Source of the DNA: Lentzea xinjiangensis
Lineage (GTDB): Bacteria; Actinomycetota; Actinomycetes; Mycobacteriales; Pseudonocardiaceae
Direction: 5' to 3'
DNA: 64,000 nt
Assembly (NCBI RefSeq): GCF_900110955.1
Contig: NZ_FOFR01000001.1
Span: 124,001 to 188,000, forward strand
In this document: positions 40,975-54,062 of the stretch, one piece after another
Layout of the letters: each line of letters opens with the position of its first letter
Numbering within the stretch: the first letter of the stretch is position 1
Position numbers and translations under genes: made by a program
The notes under the pieces: model-generated
Databases searched by the model: none
The model's input: only the letters and a program-made list of their open reading frames with translations
What the model was told of the DNA's origin: nothing

Positions 40975-43518
40975 TTACTCGGCCGAGTCGGTGGGGATGG
41001 CTGCCTGGTCGGCAGCAGACTCCTCCGCGGCAGACGTCTCACCGTTAGTGACGTCGCTGGGCTCGTCCGCGTTGCGTGCGACGGCGATCAAAGTGGTGCT
41101 CTCGCCGAGGTTCATCAGTCGCACGCCCTTCGTCTGCCGTCCAGCCTTGCGCACCTGCTCGGCGCGGGTCCTGATGACCCCGCCGCTCGAGGTGATGGCG
41201 TAGAGCTCGTCGTCGACGTCGACGATGAGCGCTCCGACCAGCCTGCCACGTCGGCGGTCGTGCTGAATGGTCAGCACACCCTTGCCGCCCCGGCCCTGGA
41301 CCGGGTAGTCCTCGATCGGGGTTCGCTTCGAGTACCCACCGTCCGTCGCGACCAAAACGAAGAGCCCCTCCTGGACGACGCCCACCGACAGCAGCTCGTC
41401 GTCGGCGTTGAACCGCATGCCCTGCACGCCCGACGTGGCGCGACCCATCGGCCGCAGCACGTCGTCCGTCGCGTGGAAGCGGATCGACTGGCCGTCCGCG
41501 GACACCATGAGCAGGTCGTCATCTGCCGAGCACAGCACGGCTCCGACGAGTTCGTCGTCCTCACGCAGGTTGATGCCGATTAGTCCACCCGATCGGTTGG
41601 AATCGAAGTCGGACAGCTTCGACTTCTTCACCAGTCCCTTGCGGGTGGCGAGCACGAGGTACGGCGAGACGTCGTAGTTCTTGATCTGGATGACCTGCGC
41701 GATCTCCTCCTCCGGCTGGAACGCGAGGAGGTTGGCGACGTGCTGGCCGCGGGCGTTGCGGTTGGCCTCGGGCAGCTCGTACGCCTTCGTGCGGTACACG
41801 CGGCCCTTGTTCGTGAAGAACAGGATCCAGTCGTGCGTCGAGCACACGAAGAAGTGCGCGACGATGTCGTCCTGCTTGAGCTGCGCTCCCTGCACGCCCT
41901 TGCCGCCGCGCTTCTGCGCCCGGTAGAGGTCGGTCTTGGTGCGCTTGGCGTAGCCGGTGCGCGTGATCGTGACGACCACGTCCTCGACCGCGATCAGGTC
42001 CTCCATGGACACGTCGCCGTCGAACGGGATGATCTTCGTCCGGCGGTCGTCGCCGAACTTCTCCACGATGGCCGTGAGCTCGTCGCGGACGATCTTGCGC
42101 TGCCGCTCCGGCTTGTCGAGGATGTCCTTGAGGTCGGCGATCTCCAGCTCGATCTCGGCCAGCTGGTCGATGATCTTCTGGCGCTCCAGGGCCGCGAGGC
42201 GGCGGAGCTGCATCTCCAGGATGGCGTTGGCCTGGATCTCGTCGACGTCGAGGAGCTCCATCAGGCCCGTGCGCGCGATGTCCGGCGTCTCGGACCGGCG
42301 GATCAGCGCGATGACGGCGTCGAGCTGGTCGAGCGCCTTCACCAGGCCACGCAGGATGTGCGCGCGTTCCTCGGCCTTGCGCAGGCGGAAGCGCGTGCGC
42401 CGGACGATGACCTCGATCTGGTGCTTCACGTAGTGGCGGATCATCTGGTCGAGCCGCAGCGTGCGCGGCACGCCGTCGACCAGCGCCAGCATGTTCACAC
42501 CGAACGAGTACTGAAGCTGGGTGTGCTTGTAGAGGTTGTTCAGCACGACCTTCGCCACCGCGTCGCGCTTGAGCGTGATCACGATGCGCATGCCGATGCG
42601 GCGGTTCGACTCGTCCGCGATGTTCGCGATGCCGGTGAGCTTGCCGTCACGCACCAGCGCGGCGATGTTCTCGACCAGGTTGTCCGGGTTGACCTGGTAC
42701 GGCAGCTCGGTGACGACCAGGATCGTGCGGCCCTTGGCGTCCTCGTCCACCTCGATGACGGCGCGCATGCGGACCGACCCGCGGCCGGTGCGGTACGCGT
42801 CCTCGATGCCGGAGGTGCCGAGGATCTGGCCGTACGTCGGGAAGTCGGGGCCCTTGATCCGGGCGATCATCGCCTCGAGGGTCTCCTCGTCGGAGGCCTC
42901 GTAGTTGTCCAGCGCCCACACCACGGCGTCCGCGACCTCGCGGAGGTTGTGCGGAGGGATGTTGGTGGCCATGCCGACCGCGATGCCGGAGCTGCCGTTG
43001 ATCAGCAGGTTCGGGATGCGCGACGGCAGGACGACCGGTTCCTGGATGCGGCCGTCGTAGTTGTCGCGGAAGTCGACGGTCTCTTCCTCGATGTCGGCCA
43101 GCATGTGCATGGCCAGCGGGGAGAGCCGGCACTCCGTGTAGCGCATCGCGGCGGCCGGGTCGTTGCCCGGCGAGCCGAAGTTGCCCTGCCCGTCGATCAA
43201 CGGGTAGCGCAGCGCCCACGGCTGGGCGAGGCGCACCAGCGCGTCGTAGATCGCCGAGTCGCCGTGCGGGTGGTAGTTGCCCATCACGTCGCCGACGACG
43301 CGGGCGCACTTGTTGAAGCCGCGGTCGGGGCGGAAGCCTGAGTCGAACATCGAGTACAGAACCCGCACGTGGACGGGCTTGAGCCCGTCGCGCACGTCCG
43401 GCAGCGCACGACCCACGATGACGGACATCGCGTAGTTGATGTACGAGTTCTGCATCTCCTGCTGGATCTCGACCGGCTCGATCCGGTCGTGCTGCGGGGG
43501 CAGAGTCGTATCGGTCAC
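40975..43518 (-). CDS. gyrA: GyrA, DNA gyrase subunit A
   Basis: 847 residues. The breakage-reunion domain has the catalytic Tyr127 ([11 protein letters not shown]). The quinolone region [13 protein letters not shown] shows Ser88 and Asp92, the susceptible-type residues; M. tuberculosis has Ala at the first. The coiled coil and the C-terminal beta-pinwheel (about 510-820) follow, with the GyrA box [10 protein letters not shown]. An acidic tail ([16 protein letters not shown]) ends it. The segment [11 protein letters not shown] has Val where most GyrA have Arg (VHRR). It introduces negative supercoils with GyrB, encoded 55 bp upstream. Confidence 0.97.
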   Translation of the reverse strand: MTDTTLPPQHDRIEPVEIQQEMQNSYINYAMSVIVGRALPDVRDGLKPVHVRVLYSMFDSGFRPDRGFNKCARVVGDVMGNYHPHGDSAIYDALVRLAQPWALRYPLIDGQGNFGSPGNDPAAAMRYTECRLSPLAMHMLADIEEETVDFRDNYDGRIQEPVVLPSRIPNLLINGSSGIAVGMATNIPPHNLREVADAVVWALDNYEASDEETLEAMIARIKGPDFPTYGQILGTSGIEDAYRTGRGSVRMRAVIEVDEDAKGRTILVVTELPYQVNPDNLVENIAALVRDGKLTGIANIADESNRRIGMRIVITLKRDAVAKVVLNNLYKHTQLQYSFGVNMLALVDGVPRTLRLDQMIRHYVKHQIEVIVRRTRFRLRKAEERAHILRGLVKALDQLDAVIALIRRSETPDIARTGLMELLDVDEIQANAILEMQLRRLAALERQKIIDQLAEIELEIADLKDILDKPERQRKIVRDELTAIVEKFGDDRRTKIIPFDGDVSMEDLIAVEDVVVTITRTGYAKRTKTDLYRAQKRGGKGVQGAQLKQDDIVAHFFVCSTHDWILFFTNKGRVYRTKAYELPEANRNARGQHVANLLAFQPEEEIAQVIQIKNYDVSPYLVLATRKGLVKKSKLSDFDSNRSGGLIGINLREDDELVGAVLCSADDDLLMVSADGQSIRFHATDDVLRPMGRATSGVQGMRFNADDELLSVGVVQEGLFVLVATDGGYSKRTPIEDYPVQGRGGKGVLTIQHDRRRGRLVGALIVDVDDELYAITSSGGVIRTRAEQVRKAGRQTKGVRLMNLGESTTLIAVARNADEPSDVTNGETSAAEESAADQAAIPTDSAE

Positions 43519-43573
43519 TGTTCTCTTTCCTTCTCGCCAGAAACGCCAGGGTGCCTAGGAACCAAGACCGGAC

Positions 43574-45628
<2,055 letters not shown>

Positions 45629-45790
45629 CTACCGGGGCACACCGACAGAACGGGGGCAAGGACACCTTTGATTCGGTCACAGAGCGCCTCACGCGGCTCC
45701 AGCCGGGTCAGGACCGCCGAAAAGGGGGTTCAAATCCAGAGGTGAACGCTCAATGAGCCACAGAACGGCCGCTGAGCCCTTGACAGAACC

Positions 45791-46450
45791 TCACCCGTAG
45801 GTGTCACGCGGACCGCGCCCCGGAACGTGCCTGGGGCCGTGTCGCCAGTTCGGGGCGTCCGGGCCCTTGATCTTGAGCCGTTTCACGACGCCGTGGCCGA
45901 CGCCCGCGGCGATGCGCTTGATCAGGTCGCGCTGCAGCAGGCGCAGCTGGGTGGCCCACGCCGTCGACGACGCCTGGACCGTCAGTTCCCCGTCACTGAG
46001 CGCGATCGGTTTCGCGTGCTCGGCGACGTCCTCACCCACCAGTTTCGCCCACCGGCCGAAGACCTGACCACCCTGGAGCTGCTCGACCCAGCCGCGGTCG
46101 GCGGCGAGCCGGGAGGCGATCCGGCCGAGCGGCTGGGGGTCGCGGTCGTCGGGTCCCGGCCCCGACCAGCGGCGTCGCCGGCGGTTGACCGGACGGCCCT
46201 TCGACTTGCTCCCCGGCACCCGGCCGCGGGCCTTCGCGCTGGCCTTCGCGGCCTCCAGAGCCGCCCGTGCGAGATCGGAACCCTTCAGCTGCTCACCCTC
46301 AGGTGTGAATGAACCTGTGGACAAGTCGGGTTTTGTGACGGAGTTATCCACACCATCCACAGACTTGTCCCCAGATGTGTGGGCCGACACAGCCGATCGA
46401 GCTACATGTGGGGGGTTTGAACCCCCAGCGTCATGCGTTGCGTCAGACAC
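45791..46450 (-). CDS. dciA: DciA (DUF721), replicative helicase loader/operator
   Basis: 219 residues from GTG 46450, which overlaps the recF end by 8 nt. The first 75 residues are low-complexity and encode a cluster of DnaA boxes (46316-46373). The Lys/Arg-rich middle ([26 protein letters not shown]) precedes the DUF721 KH-like domain (about 110-200: [37 protein letters not shown]). The tail is basic. DciA proteins load or assist DnaB in bacteria without DnaC/DnaI; the M. tuberculosis copy is Rv0004. Its place beside dnaA-dnaN-recF supports that role. Confidence 0.88.
   Translation of the reverse strand: MSDATHDAGGSNPPHVARSAVSAHTSGDKSVDGVDNSVTKPDLSTGSFTPEGEQLKGSDLARAALEAAKASAKARGRVPGSKSKGRPVNRRRRRWSGPGPDDRDPQPLGRIASRLAADRGWVEQLQGGQVFGRWAKLVGEDVAEHAKPIALSDGELTVQASSTAWATQLRLLQRDLIKRIAAGVGHGVVKRLKIKGPDAPNWRHGPRHVPGRGPRDTYG
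46316..46373. other. Cluster of DnaA boxes inside dciA
   Basis: Perfect TGTGGACAA (46316-46324) and TTATCCACA (46344-46352) face each other. CCATCCACA (46353-46361) and TTGTCCCCA (46365-46373) follow in the second orientation. All lie in the low-complexity 5' part of dciA, about 3.5 kb from oriC. Confidence 0.65.
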
Positions 46451-47549
46451 GTCGCACCTCCCCGCCGTGCACCTCGAACCGGGCACCGCTGAGCTCGTCC
46501 GGAACGTCCTCCGCCACCGCCGCGGTGACGAACACCTGCTCCGCACCGGCTGCCACCTTCGCGAGCTGCCGGCGGCGGCCGCGGTCGAGTTCCGCGAAGA
46601 CATCGTCCAGCACGAGCACCGGTTCGACGCCGTCGACACGCATGAGCTCGTACCCGCCGAGCCGCAGGGCCAGGGCGAAGGACCATGACTCTCCGTGACT
46701 GGCGTACCCCTTCGCGGGAAGTTCGCCGAGCGTCAGATCCAGGTCGTCCCGGTGGGGGCCGACGAGACACACACCGCGTTCGATCTCCTGCCGGCGCACC
46801 CGGTCGAGCTCGGCCAGCAGGAGGTCCTCGATGCTCTCCCGGTCCTCGGGCAGGTCGCCGACGCTCGACCGGTAGGAGATGAGCGCCGGCCGCGACTCCG
46901 GGGCGACCTCCGCGTACGCCGAGGTCACGTGGTCAGCCATGTCGCGGACCAGCTTCATCCTGGCGGCCAGGAGCTCCGCGCCGTGCTGGGCGAGGTGCCC
47001 GTCCCACACGTCGAGCGTGGACAGGTCCGCCGATCTGCTGTGCTTCACCGTCTTCAACAAGGCGCTGCGCTGTTTCAGGACGCGGTCGTAGTCGCTGCGG
47101 ACGCCGGCGTACCGGGGCGCGCGCAGCACGAGCATCTCGTCGAGGAACCGCCGGCGGTCGCTCGGGTCGCCTCGCACGAGGGAGAGGTCTTCCGGGGCGA
47201 ACAGGACGGTGCGCAGGATCCCGAGCACGTCGCGCGGGCGCGGCACCGGGCCGCGGTTGATCCGCGCCCGGTTGGCCTTGCCCGCCGTGATCTCGAGCTC
47301 GACGAGCAGTTCGCGGTCGTCGTTGACCACGGCCGCCCGCACGACGGCGCGCTGGGCACCGTGCCGGATCAGCGGTGCGTCCGTGGCGACGCGGTGTGAT
47401 CCCAGCGTCGCCACGTACCCGATCGCCTCGACCAGGTTCGTCTTGCCCTGGCCGTTGCGCCCGACGAGCACCGACACCCCCGGCTCGAACGCCAGGTCGG
47501 CGAGCTCCCACGAGCGGAAGTCGCTGACCTGGAGGTGTCTGACGTGCAC
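46443..47549 (-). CDS. recF: RecF, DNA gap repair ATPase
   Basis: 368 residues from GTG 47549. The Walker A motif GRNGQGKTN lies at about 30-38, after [16 protein letters not shown]. An ABC signature-like region is present in [18 protein letters not shown], and Walker B in [16 protein letters not shown]. It loads RecA at gaps with RecO and RecR. Its 3' end overlaps dciA by 8 nt, and gnd ends 5 nt before its start, so gnd-recF-dciA form one transcription unit downstream of dnaN. Confidence 0.95.
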   Translation of the reverse strand: MHVRHLQVSDFRSWELADLAFEPGVSVLVGRNGQGKTNLVEAIGYVATLGSHRVATDAPLIRHGAQRAVVRAAVVNDDRELLVELEITAGKANRARINRGPVPRPRDVLGILRTVLFAPEDLSLVRGDPSDRRRFLDEMLVLRAPRYAGVRSDYDRVLKQRSALLKTVKHSRSADLSTLDVWDGHLAQHGAELLAARMKLVRDMADHVTSAYAEVAPESRPALISYRSSVGDLPEDRESIEDLLLAELDRVRRQEIERGVCLVGPHRDDLDLTLGELPAKGYASHGESWSFALALRLGGYELMRVDGVEPVLVLDDVFAELDRGRRRQLAKVAAGAEQVFVTAAVAEDVPDELSGARFEVHGGEVRRV

Positions 47550-47554
47550 CCCGG

Positions 47555-48469
47555 CTAGCCCTGGGTGCTGCCCGCGCCGGACGACGGCCCGGCGAGGTGC
47601 ACCGCGTGACCGCCGAACTGGTTGCGCAGGGCGGCCACCGCGCGCATCGCGGGCGAGTCCTCCTGCCGCGACTGGAACCTCGCGAAGAGCGCGGCGGAGA
47701 TCACCGGCAGCGGCACCGCGTTGTTGATGCCCTCCTCGACGGTCCACCGGCCCTCGCCGGAGTCCTCGACGTAGCCGCGCAGGTCGTCGAGCTCGGGGTC
47801 GGACGCCAGCGCGCGCACCAGCAGGTCGAGCAGCCACGACCGCACGACGGTCCCGCGCTGCCAGGCCGAGATCACGGCGGGCACGTTGTCCACGACGTCG
47901 GTCTTGTCGAGCAGCTCGAAGCCCTCGGCGTACGCCTGCATCAGGCCGTACTCGATGCCGTTGTGCACCATCTTCGAGTAGTGACCGGCGCCGACCTTGC
48001 CCGCGTGCGCGAAGCCTTCCTCGCGCGGGCCCTCCGGACGCAGCGCGTCGAAGATCGGCATCGCCTGCTCGACGTGCCGCGCGTCGCCGCCGACCATCAG
48101 CGCGTAGCCGTTCTCGAGGCCCCACACGCCGCCGGACACGCCGCAGTCGACGTAGCCGATCTCCTTCTCCGCCAACAGGTCCGCGTGGACGCGGTCGTCG
48201 GTGAACTTGGAGTTGCCGCCGTCGATCACCAGGTCACCGGGCGACAGCAGCTCGGAGAGCTCCTTCACCGTGTTCCTGGTGATGTCGCCCGCGGGCACCA
48301 TGACCCACACCACGCGCGGTGCCTCGAGCTTGGCCACCATGTCCGCCAACGACTCCGAGTCGCTGACCTCCGGGTTGCGGTCGTAGCCGATCACCTCGTG
48401 ACCGGCTCGGCGCACCCGCTCGCGCATGTTGAAACCCATCTTGCCGAGGCCGACGAGTCCGAGCTGCAC
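47555..48469 (-). CDS. gnd: 6-phosphogluconate dehydrogenase, short (GntZ/YqeC) type
   Basis: 304 residues. The Rossmann motif [12 protein letters not shown] opens the protein, with YDRNPEVSD suggesting NAD over [33 protein letters not shown] and [22 protein letters not shown] are 6PGDH hallmarks with the catalytic Lys and Glu. It is about 170 residues shorter than classical Gnd because the C-terminal all-alpha extension is missing, as in the decarboxylating short form. It makes ribulose 5-phosphate. Placement between dnaN and recF is typical of many Actinobacteria. Confidence 0.93.
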   Translation of the reverse strand: MQLGLVGLGKMGFNMRERVRRAGHEVIGYDRNPEVSDSESLADMVAKLEAPRVVWVMVPAGDITRNTVKELSELLSPGDLVIDGGNSKFTDDRVHADLLAEKEIGYVDCGVSGGVWGLENGYALMVGGDARHVEQAMPIFDALRPEGPREEGFAHAGKVGAGHYSKMVHNGIEYGLMQAYAEGFELLDKTDVVDNVPAVISAWQRGTVVRSWLLDLLVRALASDPELDDLRGYVEDSGEGRWTVEEGINNAVPLPVISAALFARFQSRQEDSPAMRAVAALRNQFGGHAVHLAGPSSGAGSTQG

Positions 48470-48512
48470 GGTGTTCTCCCCTAAACGTCTTCTTGTTACC
48501 CGGTAAGAGGTT

Positions 48513-49637
48513 TTAGCCGGGCAGGCGAACGGGCATCAGGAGGTACAGATAGCCCGGAGCCACGTTGCCATCCTCGTCCACCGGCTTGAGCAGCGCCGGT
48601 CGGCTCGGTGTGGTGAAGGACAAGTGGACACGGGGCGTGCGGACCGCTCCCAGACCGTCGAGGAGGTACCCGGGGTTGAACGCGATCGTGACCGCGTCGC
48701 CGGTGTACTCGACGGGCAGCTCTTCCTCGGCCGAGCCCTCGTCGTCGCCACCGGCGGACAGGCGCAGGCCGCCGTCGACGAACTCGAGGCGCACCTGGGT
48801 GCCCCGCTCGGCGACGAGCGAGACGCGCTTGATCGCCTGGACGAGCGTGTCGACCTCGATGATCGCCGCGGCGGAGTGCTCGGTCGGCAGGAGCTGGCGG
48901 TACTTCGGGAAGTCGGCGTCGAGCAGGCGCGTCGTCGTGCGCTTGCCGGAACCGGACAGGCCGAGCAGCCCGTCGTTGGCCGCGAGCGACATCTCGACCT
49001 TGCTGCCGGACGAGCCGAGCGTCTTGGCCGCGTCGCCGAGCGTGCGGGCCGGGACGAGCACGGCGACCTCGCCGAGCGACGCGTCCGGCTCCCACGGGAA
49101 CTCGCGCATCGCGAGCCGGAACCTGTCCGTGGCGACGAGGGTCAGCTTGCCCTCGCCGATCTCGACGCGCACACCGGTGAGCATCGGGAGCGTGTCGTCC
49201 TTGCCGGCCGCGACGGCGACCTGGCCGACCGCCTCGCCGAAGACCTCACCCGGGAGCTCGCCGATGAGCTGCGGCATCGACGGCAGCGCCGGGTAGTCCT
49301 CGACCGGCATCGTCGGCAGGCTGAACCTGGCGCTGCCGCAGGTGATCATCATGCGGGCGCCGTCGACCGCGATCTCGACGGGGTGGTTCGGGAGCGCCTT
49401 GGTGATGTCGGCGAGCAGCCGGCCGGAGACCAGCGCGCGACCGCCGTCGGCGATCGTGGCCGGAACGCCGACCTGGGCGGAGACCTCGTAGTCGAAGCCG
49501 GAGACCGTCAGCGAGTCGTCCGACTCCGCGTCGAGCAGCACCCCGCCCAGCACGGGGACCGGCGGACGGGACGGAAGGCTGCGGGCGACCCAGGCGACAG
49601 CGTCGGCCAGGCCGTCGCGTTCGACGCGGATCTTCAT
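48513..49637 (-). CDS. dnaN: DnaN, DNA polymerase III beta clamp
   Basis: 374 residues of three similar clamp domains. [35 protein letters not shown] opens domain 1. [37 protein letters not shown] marks domain 2. The end, [18 protein letters not shown], carries the conserved MPVRL C-terminus near the peptide-binding groove. It tethers polymerases to DNA. It lies across oriC from dnaA, on the same strand, and is followed by gnd 43 bp later. Confidence 0.97.
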   Translation of the reverse strand: MKIRVERDGLADAVAWVARSLPSRPPVPVLGGVLLDAESDDSLTVSGFDYEVSAQVGVPATIADGGRALVSGRLLADITKALPNHPVEIAVDGARMMITCGSARFSLPTMPVEDYPALPSMPQLIGELPGEVFGEAVGQVAVAAGKDDTLPMLTGVRVEIGEGKLTLVATDRFRLAMREFPWEPDASLGEVAVLVPARTLGDAAKTLGSSGSKVEMSLAANDGLLGLSGSGKRTTTRLLDADFPKYRQLLPTEHSAAAIIEVDTLVQAIKRVSLVAERGTQVRLEFVDGGLRLSAGGDDEGSAEEELPVEYTGDAVTIAFNPGYLLDGLGAVRTPRVHLSFTTPSRPALLKPVDEDGNVAPGYLYLLMPVRLPG

Positions 49638-50295
49638 GAGGCGTCCTTTCCTCGACAGTCGACAAGCCCGACCACGACAACGTGCCAGTGGGGGTCAGGG
49701 AGCCTCGACCCTCGGCTTCCCGAGGTGCGGAGCAACCACGTTAGAGCGTCCTGGCCCTTCCCGTCACTTCGGGGTTCGGGCACCGATCCCCGGGAGCTGT
49801 CCCCCGCTGTTTTGCTTTGAAGTTCTTCCTGGAAAAGATCCAACAGCAGTAACAGTAAGGGCTGTGGATTGTGTGGACTGCTGTTGAACGCGCAGGTCGG
49901 AGCACCTCCGGCCATGTGGACTAAGGGGGGATGGCACCCGGGGACAGATCGGCGCACCCGGGGACAGCCGGTTGTGCACAGGTCTCGATCCACAGATCGT
50001 CCACAGTTGTCCCCGGGTGCGTCCCCGGGTGCGGGGCAGTTGTACCCGGGTGTTCAACAGGCTTCCGTGGCCGGATCGTGGCCGGGGCCACAGACTTTTC
50101 CAGTTGTCCCCACCCCTTCGAGTGCCGGTGGTGAACAGAAAGCCTCGCGGCGCGGCCCGGCACCCTCGGCTTCACCCGGGTTCGAGCGCGCGCGTACGTG
50201 CCGTGCGCTGGTCGTACGCCGTTGGGTTCCGTTGCGCGCGCACGAAAAAGGGGCCCTCCGTGTTGGAGGACCCCTTGGTTGCCACCCGGGGAGGC
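49638..50295. other. oriC: Origin of replication oriC (dnaA-dnaN gap)
   Basis: No gene in 658 bp. DnaA-box-like 9-mers lie at 49863, 49872 and 49915 in the TGTGGA orientation, and at 49972, 49986, 49997, 50007, 50040 and 50104 in the TTGTCC orientation. None is a perfect TTRTCCACA. Near the switch lie GCACCCGGGGACAG twice at exactly 20-bp spacing (49934, 49954) and its inverted form TGTCCCCGGGTGC at 50008, partly repeated at 50021. The stretch 49806-49860 is notably A/T-rich for this genome and is a candidate unwinding element. Confidence 0.85.
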
Positions 50296-51876
50296 TCAGG
50301 GAGCGTGGCGGGCGCGCTGCTTGATCCGCGACGTCAGTTCCTGCACCTGGTCGTAGATCCGCCGGCGCTCGGCCATCTCCTTGCGGATCTTCTTGTCCGC
50401 GTGCATCACCGTCGTGTGGTCGCGGCCGCCGAACGTCTGGCCGATCTTCGGCAGCGACAGGTCCGTCAGCTCGCGGCACAGGTACATGGAGATCTGCCGC
50501 GCCTGGGCGAGCGCCTTCGTCTTGCCGGGGCCGCAGAGGTCGTCTATCGACACGCCGAAGAACTCCGCGGTGACCGCCATGATCGTCGGCGCGGTGATCT
50601 CCGGCGCGTGCGAGTCGGGGATGAGGTCGCGCAGCACGATCTCGGCGAGCTGGATGTCGACGGGCTGCCGGTTGAGCGACGCGAACGCCGTGACGCGGAT
50701 GAGCGCGCCTTCGAGCTCGCGGATGTTGCGCTCGATGCGGGAGGCGATGAACTCCAGCACGTCGGCCGGTGCCGCGAGCCGGTCCTGGGCCGCCTTCTTG
50801 CGGAGGATCGCGATCCGCGTCTCCAGCTCCGGCGGCTGGATGTCGGTGATCAGGCCCCACTCGAACCGCGTGCGCAGGCGGTCCTCCAGCGTCTCCAGCC
50901 GCTTGGGCGGCCGGTCGCTCGACACCACGATCTGCTTGTTCGTGTTGTGGAGCGTGTTGAACGTGTGGAAGAACTCCTCCTGCGTGCCTTCCTTGCCCTC
51001 CAGGAACTGGATGTCGTCGACGAGGAGCACGTCGATGTCCCGGTAGCGGCGCTGGAAGGCGACCTTGCGGTCGTCGCGCAGCGAGTTGATGAAGTCGTTG
51101 GTGAACTCCTCGGTCGACACGTACCGCACGCGCATGCCGGGGAACAGGCGCTGGGCGTAGTGCCCGACGGCGTGCAGCAGGTGCGTCTTGCCGAGGCCGC
51201 TCTCACCCCAGATGAAGAGCGGGTTGTACGCCCTGGCGGGAGCCTCGGCCACCGCGACGGCGGCGGCGTGCGCGAACCGGTTCGAGGCGCCGATGACGAA
51301 CGTGTCGAAGTTGTACTTCTCGTTCAGCCGCGTCTGCGACGGCGACGGGTTCGCCGGCCGGGTGTACGGGAGGTTGGTGTTCGGCGTCGCGGCCGCCGCC
51401 GTGTTGGCGGTGTTGAAGGTCGGCCAGATCTCGGTGACGGCGGCGAGCGCGTCGCCGGCTTCGTCGACCTCGTCCGAGTCGGACCCGTCCTCACCGTTCG
51501 CGCCGGTCGTCTCATCCGCGAGGACGGGCGTGTCGCCGTTGGGGACGACCGGGACCGGCGGCACGATCCCGACCGCCTGGACCGGGATGGGAGTCGTCGG
51601 GGGGTTCAGCGGTTCCGGCGAGTCGACCTTCACCGCGAGGGAGACCGAGCGGCCGAGCCTGCGCGACAGCGCGGCGGTGATCGGATCGCGCAGCGCGCGC
51701 TCGATCGCCTCTTTCGCGAAGTCGCTCGGCGCCGCGAGCAGGGCCGTTCCGTCGAGCAGACCGATCGGACGGGTGACCCTCATCCACGCGCGCTGCTGAG
51801 GGGACAGGTGGCTCGTGGCGAGTTCCTGCACCACCTCGGCCCACACGAGACCAAGGTCGACCTGCTGGTTGGACAC
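50296..51876 (-). CDS. dnaA: DnaA, replication initiator
   Basis: 526 residues from GTG 51876, with GGGGAG 7 nt upstream. Domain I (about 1-85) binds helicase or SirA-like partners. A long acidic and Pro-rich domain II (about 88-180) follows. The AAA+ domain has Walker A GESGLGKT (224-231) and Walker B LLVDDIQ (284-290). Domain IV ends with the DNA-binding signature RDHTTVMHA (485-493). It opens oriC. Three DnaA-box-like sites just upstream suggest autoregulation. Confidence 0.97.
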   Translation of the reverse strand: MSNQQVDLGLVWAEVVQELATSHLSPQQRAWMRVTRPIGLLDGTALLAAPSDFAKEAIERALRDPITAALSRRLGRSVSLAVKVDSPEPLNPPTTPIPVQAVGIVPPVPVVPNGDTPVLADETTGANGEDGSDSDEVDEAGDALAAVTEIWPTFNTANTAAAATPNTNLPYTRPANPSPSQTRLNEKYNFDTFVIGASNRFAHAAAVAVAEAPARAYNPLFIWGESGLGKTHLLHAVGHYAQRLFPGMRVRYVSTEEFTNDFINSLRDDRKVAFQRRYRDIDVLLVDDIQFLEGKEGTQEEFFHTFNTLHNTNKQIVVSSDRPPKRLETLEDRLRTRFEWGLITDIQPPELETRIAILRKKAAQDRLAAPADVLEFIASRIERNIRELEGALIRVTAFASLNRQPVDIQLAEIVLRDLIPDSHAPEITAPTIMAVTAEFFGVSIDDLCGPGKTKALAQARQISMYLCRELTDLSLPKIGQTFGGRDHTTVMHADKKIRKEMAERRRIYDQVQELTSRIKQRARHAP

Positions 51877-52225
51877 CTCCGCGCTCCCCTCCCCTCCGCC
51901 GGAGCCGATGACTCCACTTGTGGACACGGAGAATAGAGGCATCCACAGAGTTATCCACAACTGTGCACTAAATGGTGCGTTGTGTTGCCGGTACGGTGGC
52001 GGCTCCCAAGCCAGCTCCGGCACGCGCGAGGGGAGAACGGTAACAAGGCCCGCCACGCGTCACAAGACGTGGCCTCGGCCACCCCGATTTGGTCGCCGCA
52101 CCCGGGCATGCGTACCCTCGTACGAGTCTCCCGCTTGCGACGGGCGCCTTTCGCGCGCCTACGTCCACCGCTGTCGGGGACGACCACACAGGCTTTGTCA
52201 GCAGTGAAGCACCGGGAGACCGACC
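51877..52225. other. dnaA-rpmH divergent gap with DnaA boxes
   Basis: 349 bp without a gene. TGTGGACAC (51919), GCATCCACA (51939) and a perfect TTATCCACA (51951-51959) lie within 80 bp of the dnaA start, a layout that fits DnaA control of its own promoter. The rpmH promoter should be nearer the other end; no clear -10/-35 pair stands out. Confidence 0.6.
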
Positions 52226-52369
52226 GTGAGCAAGGGTAAGCGCACCTTCCAGCCCAACAACCGCCGCCGCGCGAAGACGCACGGCTTCCGGCTGCGCATG
52301 CGGACCCGCGCCGGCCGCGCCATTCTGGCCGCGCGCCGCAGCAAGGGCCGTGCCACGCTGTCCGCCTGA
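52226..52369 (+). CDS. rpmH: Ribosomal protein L34
   Basis: 47 residues from GTG 52226. The sequence is the standard bacterial L34: [41 protein letters not shown], then ATLSA. Very basic and rRNA-binding, part of the large subunit. It opens the plus-strand rpmH-rnpA-yidD-yidC-jag block and is divergent from dnaA. Confidence 0.97.
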   Translation: MSKGKRTFQPNNRRRAKTHGFRLRMRTRAGRAILAARRSKGRATLSA

Positions 52370-52395
52370 TCGCGGCTGGTAAGCGCAGCGTCGTC

Positions 52396-52737
52396 GTGCT
52401 ACCACCGGCCGCCCGGCTCACCCGCAGCCAGGACTTCGGCCTGGTGGTCCGCCGGGGCCGCCGCGCCGGACGGCCCCGGTTGGTCGTCCACGTCTTGAAG
52501 CCCGACGTGCCCACCTTGGATTCGTCCAAGGTGGGCTTCGTCGTGAGCAAGGCAGTTGGCAACTCCGTGGTGCGCCACCGCGTGTACCGCCGGCTCCGCC
52601 ACATCGTCCGCCCGTGCCTCGCGGACATGCCGCCGGGAACTCTGGTGGTGGTGCGGGCGTTGGCACCGGCAGCCGAGGCGTCGAGCGCGGAGCTCGCCGC
52701 CGATTTCTCTTCCGCTCTGCGCAAGGTGCTGCGATGA
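52396..52737 (+). CDS. rnpA: RNase P protein component
   Basis: 113 residues from GTG 52396. The RNR-type motif appears as [18 protein letters not shown], with basic residues that contact RNase [14 protein letters not shown] precedes it and [18 protein letters not shown] follows. It helps the RNA enzyme process tRNA 5' ends. The N-terminal [13 protein letters not shown] is typical. It starts 26 nt after rpmH, and its stop overlaps yidD (ATGA). Confidence 0.93.
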   Translation: MLPPAARLTRSQDFGLVVRRGRRAGRPRLVVHVLKPDVPTLDSSKVGFVVSKAVGNSVVRHRVYRRLRHIVRPCLADMPPGTLVVVRALAPAAEASSAELAADFSSALRKVLR

Positions 52738-52991
52738 CCACGTTGCCCGCGAAGGTCGCGCTGCTGCCGGTGCACTTCTACCGGCGCTTCGTCTCGCCGC
52801 TGCTGCCGCCGACCTGTCGCTTCTACCCGAGCTGCAGTGCGTACGCGGTGGAAGCGCTGACCGTCCACGGTGCGCTGCGAGGAACCTGGCTGACCATCCG
52901 CCGGTTGCTGCGCTGCGGACCCTGGCACCCTGGAGGCCTGGACCCCGTTCCGCCGAGGCGGCAGGTCCCCGACGTATCCACCGAGGAGTAG
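52734..52991 (+). CDS. yidD: YidD, membrane protein insertion efficiency factor
   Basis: 85 residues. The conserved haemolysin-like region [32 protein letters not shown] includes two Cys and the family PxCRFxPSCS motif. [18 protein letters not shown] completes it. YidD supports YidC-dependent insertion. It overlaps rnpA by 4 nt and precedes yidC by 3 nt, so they are translated together. Confidence 0.95.
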   Translation: MTTLPAKVALLPVHFYRRFVSPLLPPTCRFYPSCSAYAVEALTVHGALRGTWLTIRRLLRCGPWHPGGLDPVPPRRQVPDVSTEE

Positions 52992-52994
52992 TCC

Positions 52995-54032
52995 GTGCTC
53001 AACTTCATCTACTACCCGGTGTCCTTCATCTTGTGGTGTTGGCACTGGGTGTTCGGCAAGGTCTTCGGTGAAGCGAGCGGGTTCGCCTGGGCGCTGGCCG
53101 TGATCTTCCTGGTCTTCACCCTCCGCGCCATCCTCTTCAAGCCGTTCGTCGGCCAGGTGCGCTCCATGCGGCGGATGCAGGAGTTCGCCCCGGAGATGCA
53201 GAAGATCAAGAAGAAGTACCCGAACGACCGCCAGCGCCAGGCTCAGGAGATGCAGAAGCTCCAGTCCGAGCACGGCGTGAACCCGCTCGGCGGCTGCCTG
53301 CCGATGCTGGTGCAGATCCCGGTGTTCATCGGTCTGTTCCACGTGCTGCGCTCGTTCAAGCCCGGCTGGGGCGAGGTCTACTTCTTCGACAAGCAGGGCG
53401 TCGACTCGTTCGTCAACGCCAAGCTCTTCGGCACCAACCTCTCGACGTTCATCACGATGCCGGCCGACCAGCTCGAGCAGTTCGGCACCGAGCGCCTGAA
53501 CGTCATCCTCGTGTCCGTGCCGCTGATGATCGTCGCGTCCATCGCGACCCACTTCACGGCCCGCCACTCGGTCGCCCGCCAGAACCAGGCCGCTCTGGAC
53601 AACCCGCAGACGGCCATCATGAACAAGCTGACGCTCTGGATCTTCCCGGTGGGCGTCCTGGTCGGTGGCTTCTTCTTCCCCGTCGCGATCCTGCTGTACT
53701 GGCTGTCCAACAACGCGTGGACCCTCGGCCAGCAGCACTTCGTCTACAAGCGCATCGACGCTGAGGAAGAGGAGAAGAAGACCACCGCGGCCACCACCCG
53801 CCAGGCCCTCGCCCCGAAGCCGGGCGCGAAGCCGGTGAACCCGAAGAAGCCGGCGCCGGGCGCCAAGCCCGCGAACGGCGCCAAGCGCCAGCCGACCGCG
53901 GGCCCCGGCGGCTCGTCGTCCCGCCCGGCCGCCACCAACGGCTCGTCGGACACCGCGCCGAACACCGAGATCCCCGGCCTGACCCCAGGCCGATCCACCA
54001 GCAAGAAGCCGGGCAGCAAGAAGCGCCGTTGA
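52995..54032 (+). CDS. yidC: YidC/Oxa1-family membrane insertase
   Basis: 345 residues from GTG 52995. Five membrane segments fit the Gram-positive YidC core. A cytosolic hairpin, MRRMQEFAPEMQKIKKKYPNDRQRQAQEMQKLQ, separates the first helices. LGGCLPMLVQIPVFIGLFHVLR and FPVAILLYWLSNNAWTLGQQ are family motifs. The C-terminal 90 residues are Ala/Pro/Lys-rich with a strongly basic end (KKPGSKKRR) that probably touches the ribosome. No lipobox. It inserts proteins with or without Sec. Confidence 0.95.
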   Translation: MLNFIYYPVSFILWCWHWVFGKVFGEASGFAWALAVIFLVFTLRAILFKPFVGQVRSMRRMQEFAPEMQKIKKKYPNDRQRQAQEMQKLQSEHGVNPLGGCLPMLVQIPVFIGLFHVLRSFKPGWGEVYFFDKQGVDSFVNAKLFGTNLSTFITMPADQLEQFGTERLNVILVSVPLMIVASIATHFTARHSVARQNQAALDNPQTAIMNKLTLWIFPVGVLVGGFFFPVAILLYWLSNNAWTLGQQHFVYKRIDAEEEEKKTTAATTRQALAPKPGAKPVNPKKPAPGAKPANGAKRQPTAGPGGSSSRPAATNGSSDTAPNTEIPGLTPGRSTSKKPGSKKRR

Positions 54033-54062
54033 TTTCGGGCGTTGCCCCGGAGAGGAGACATC

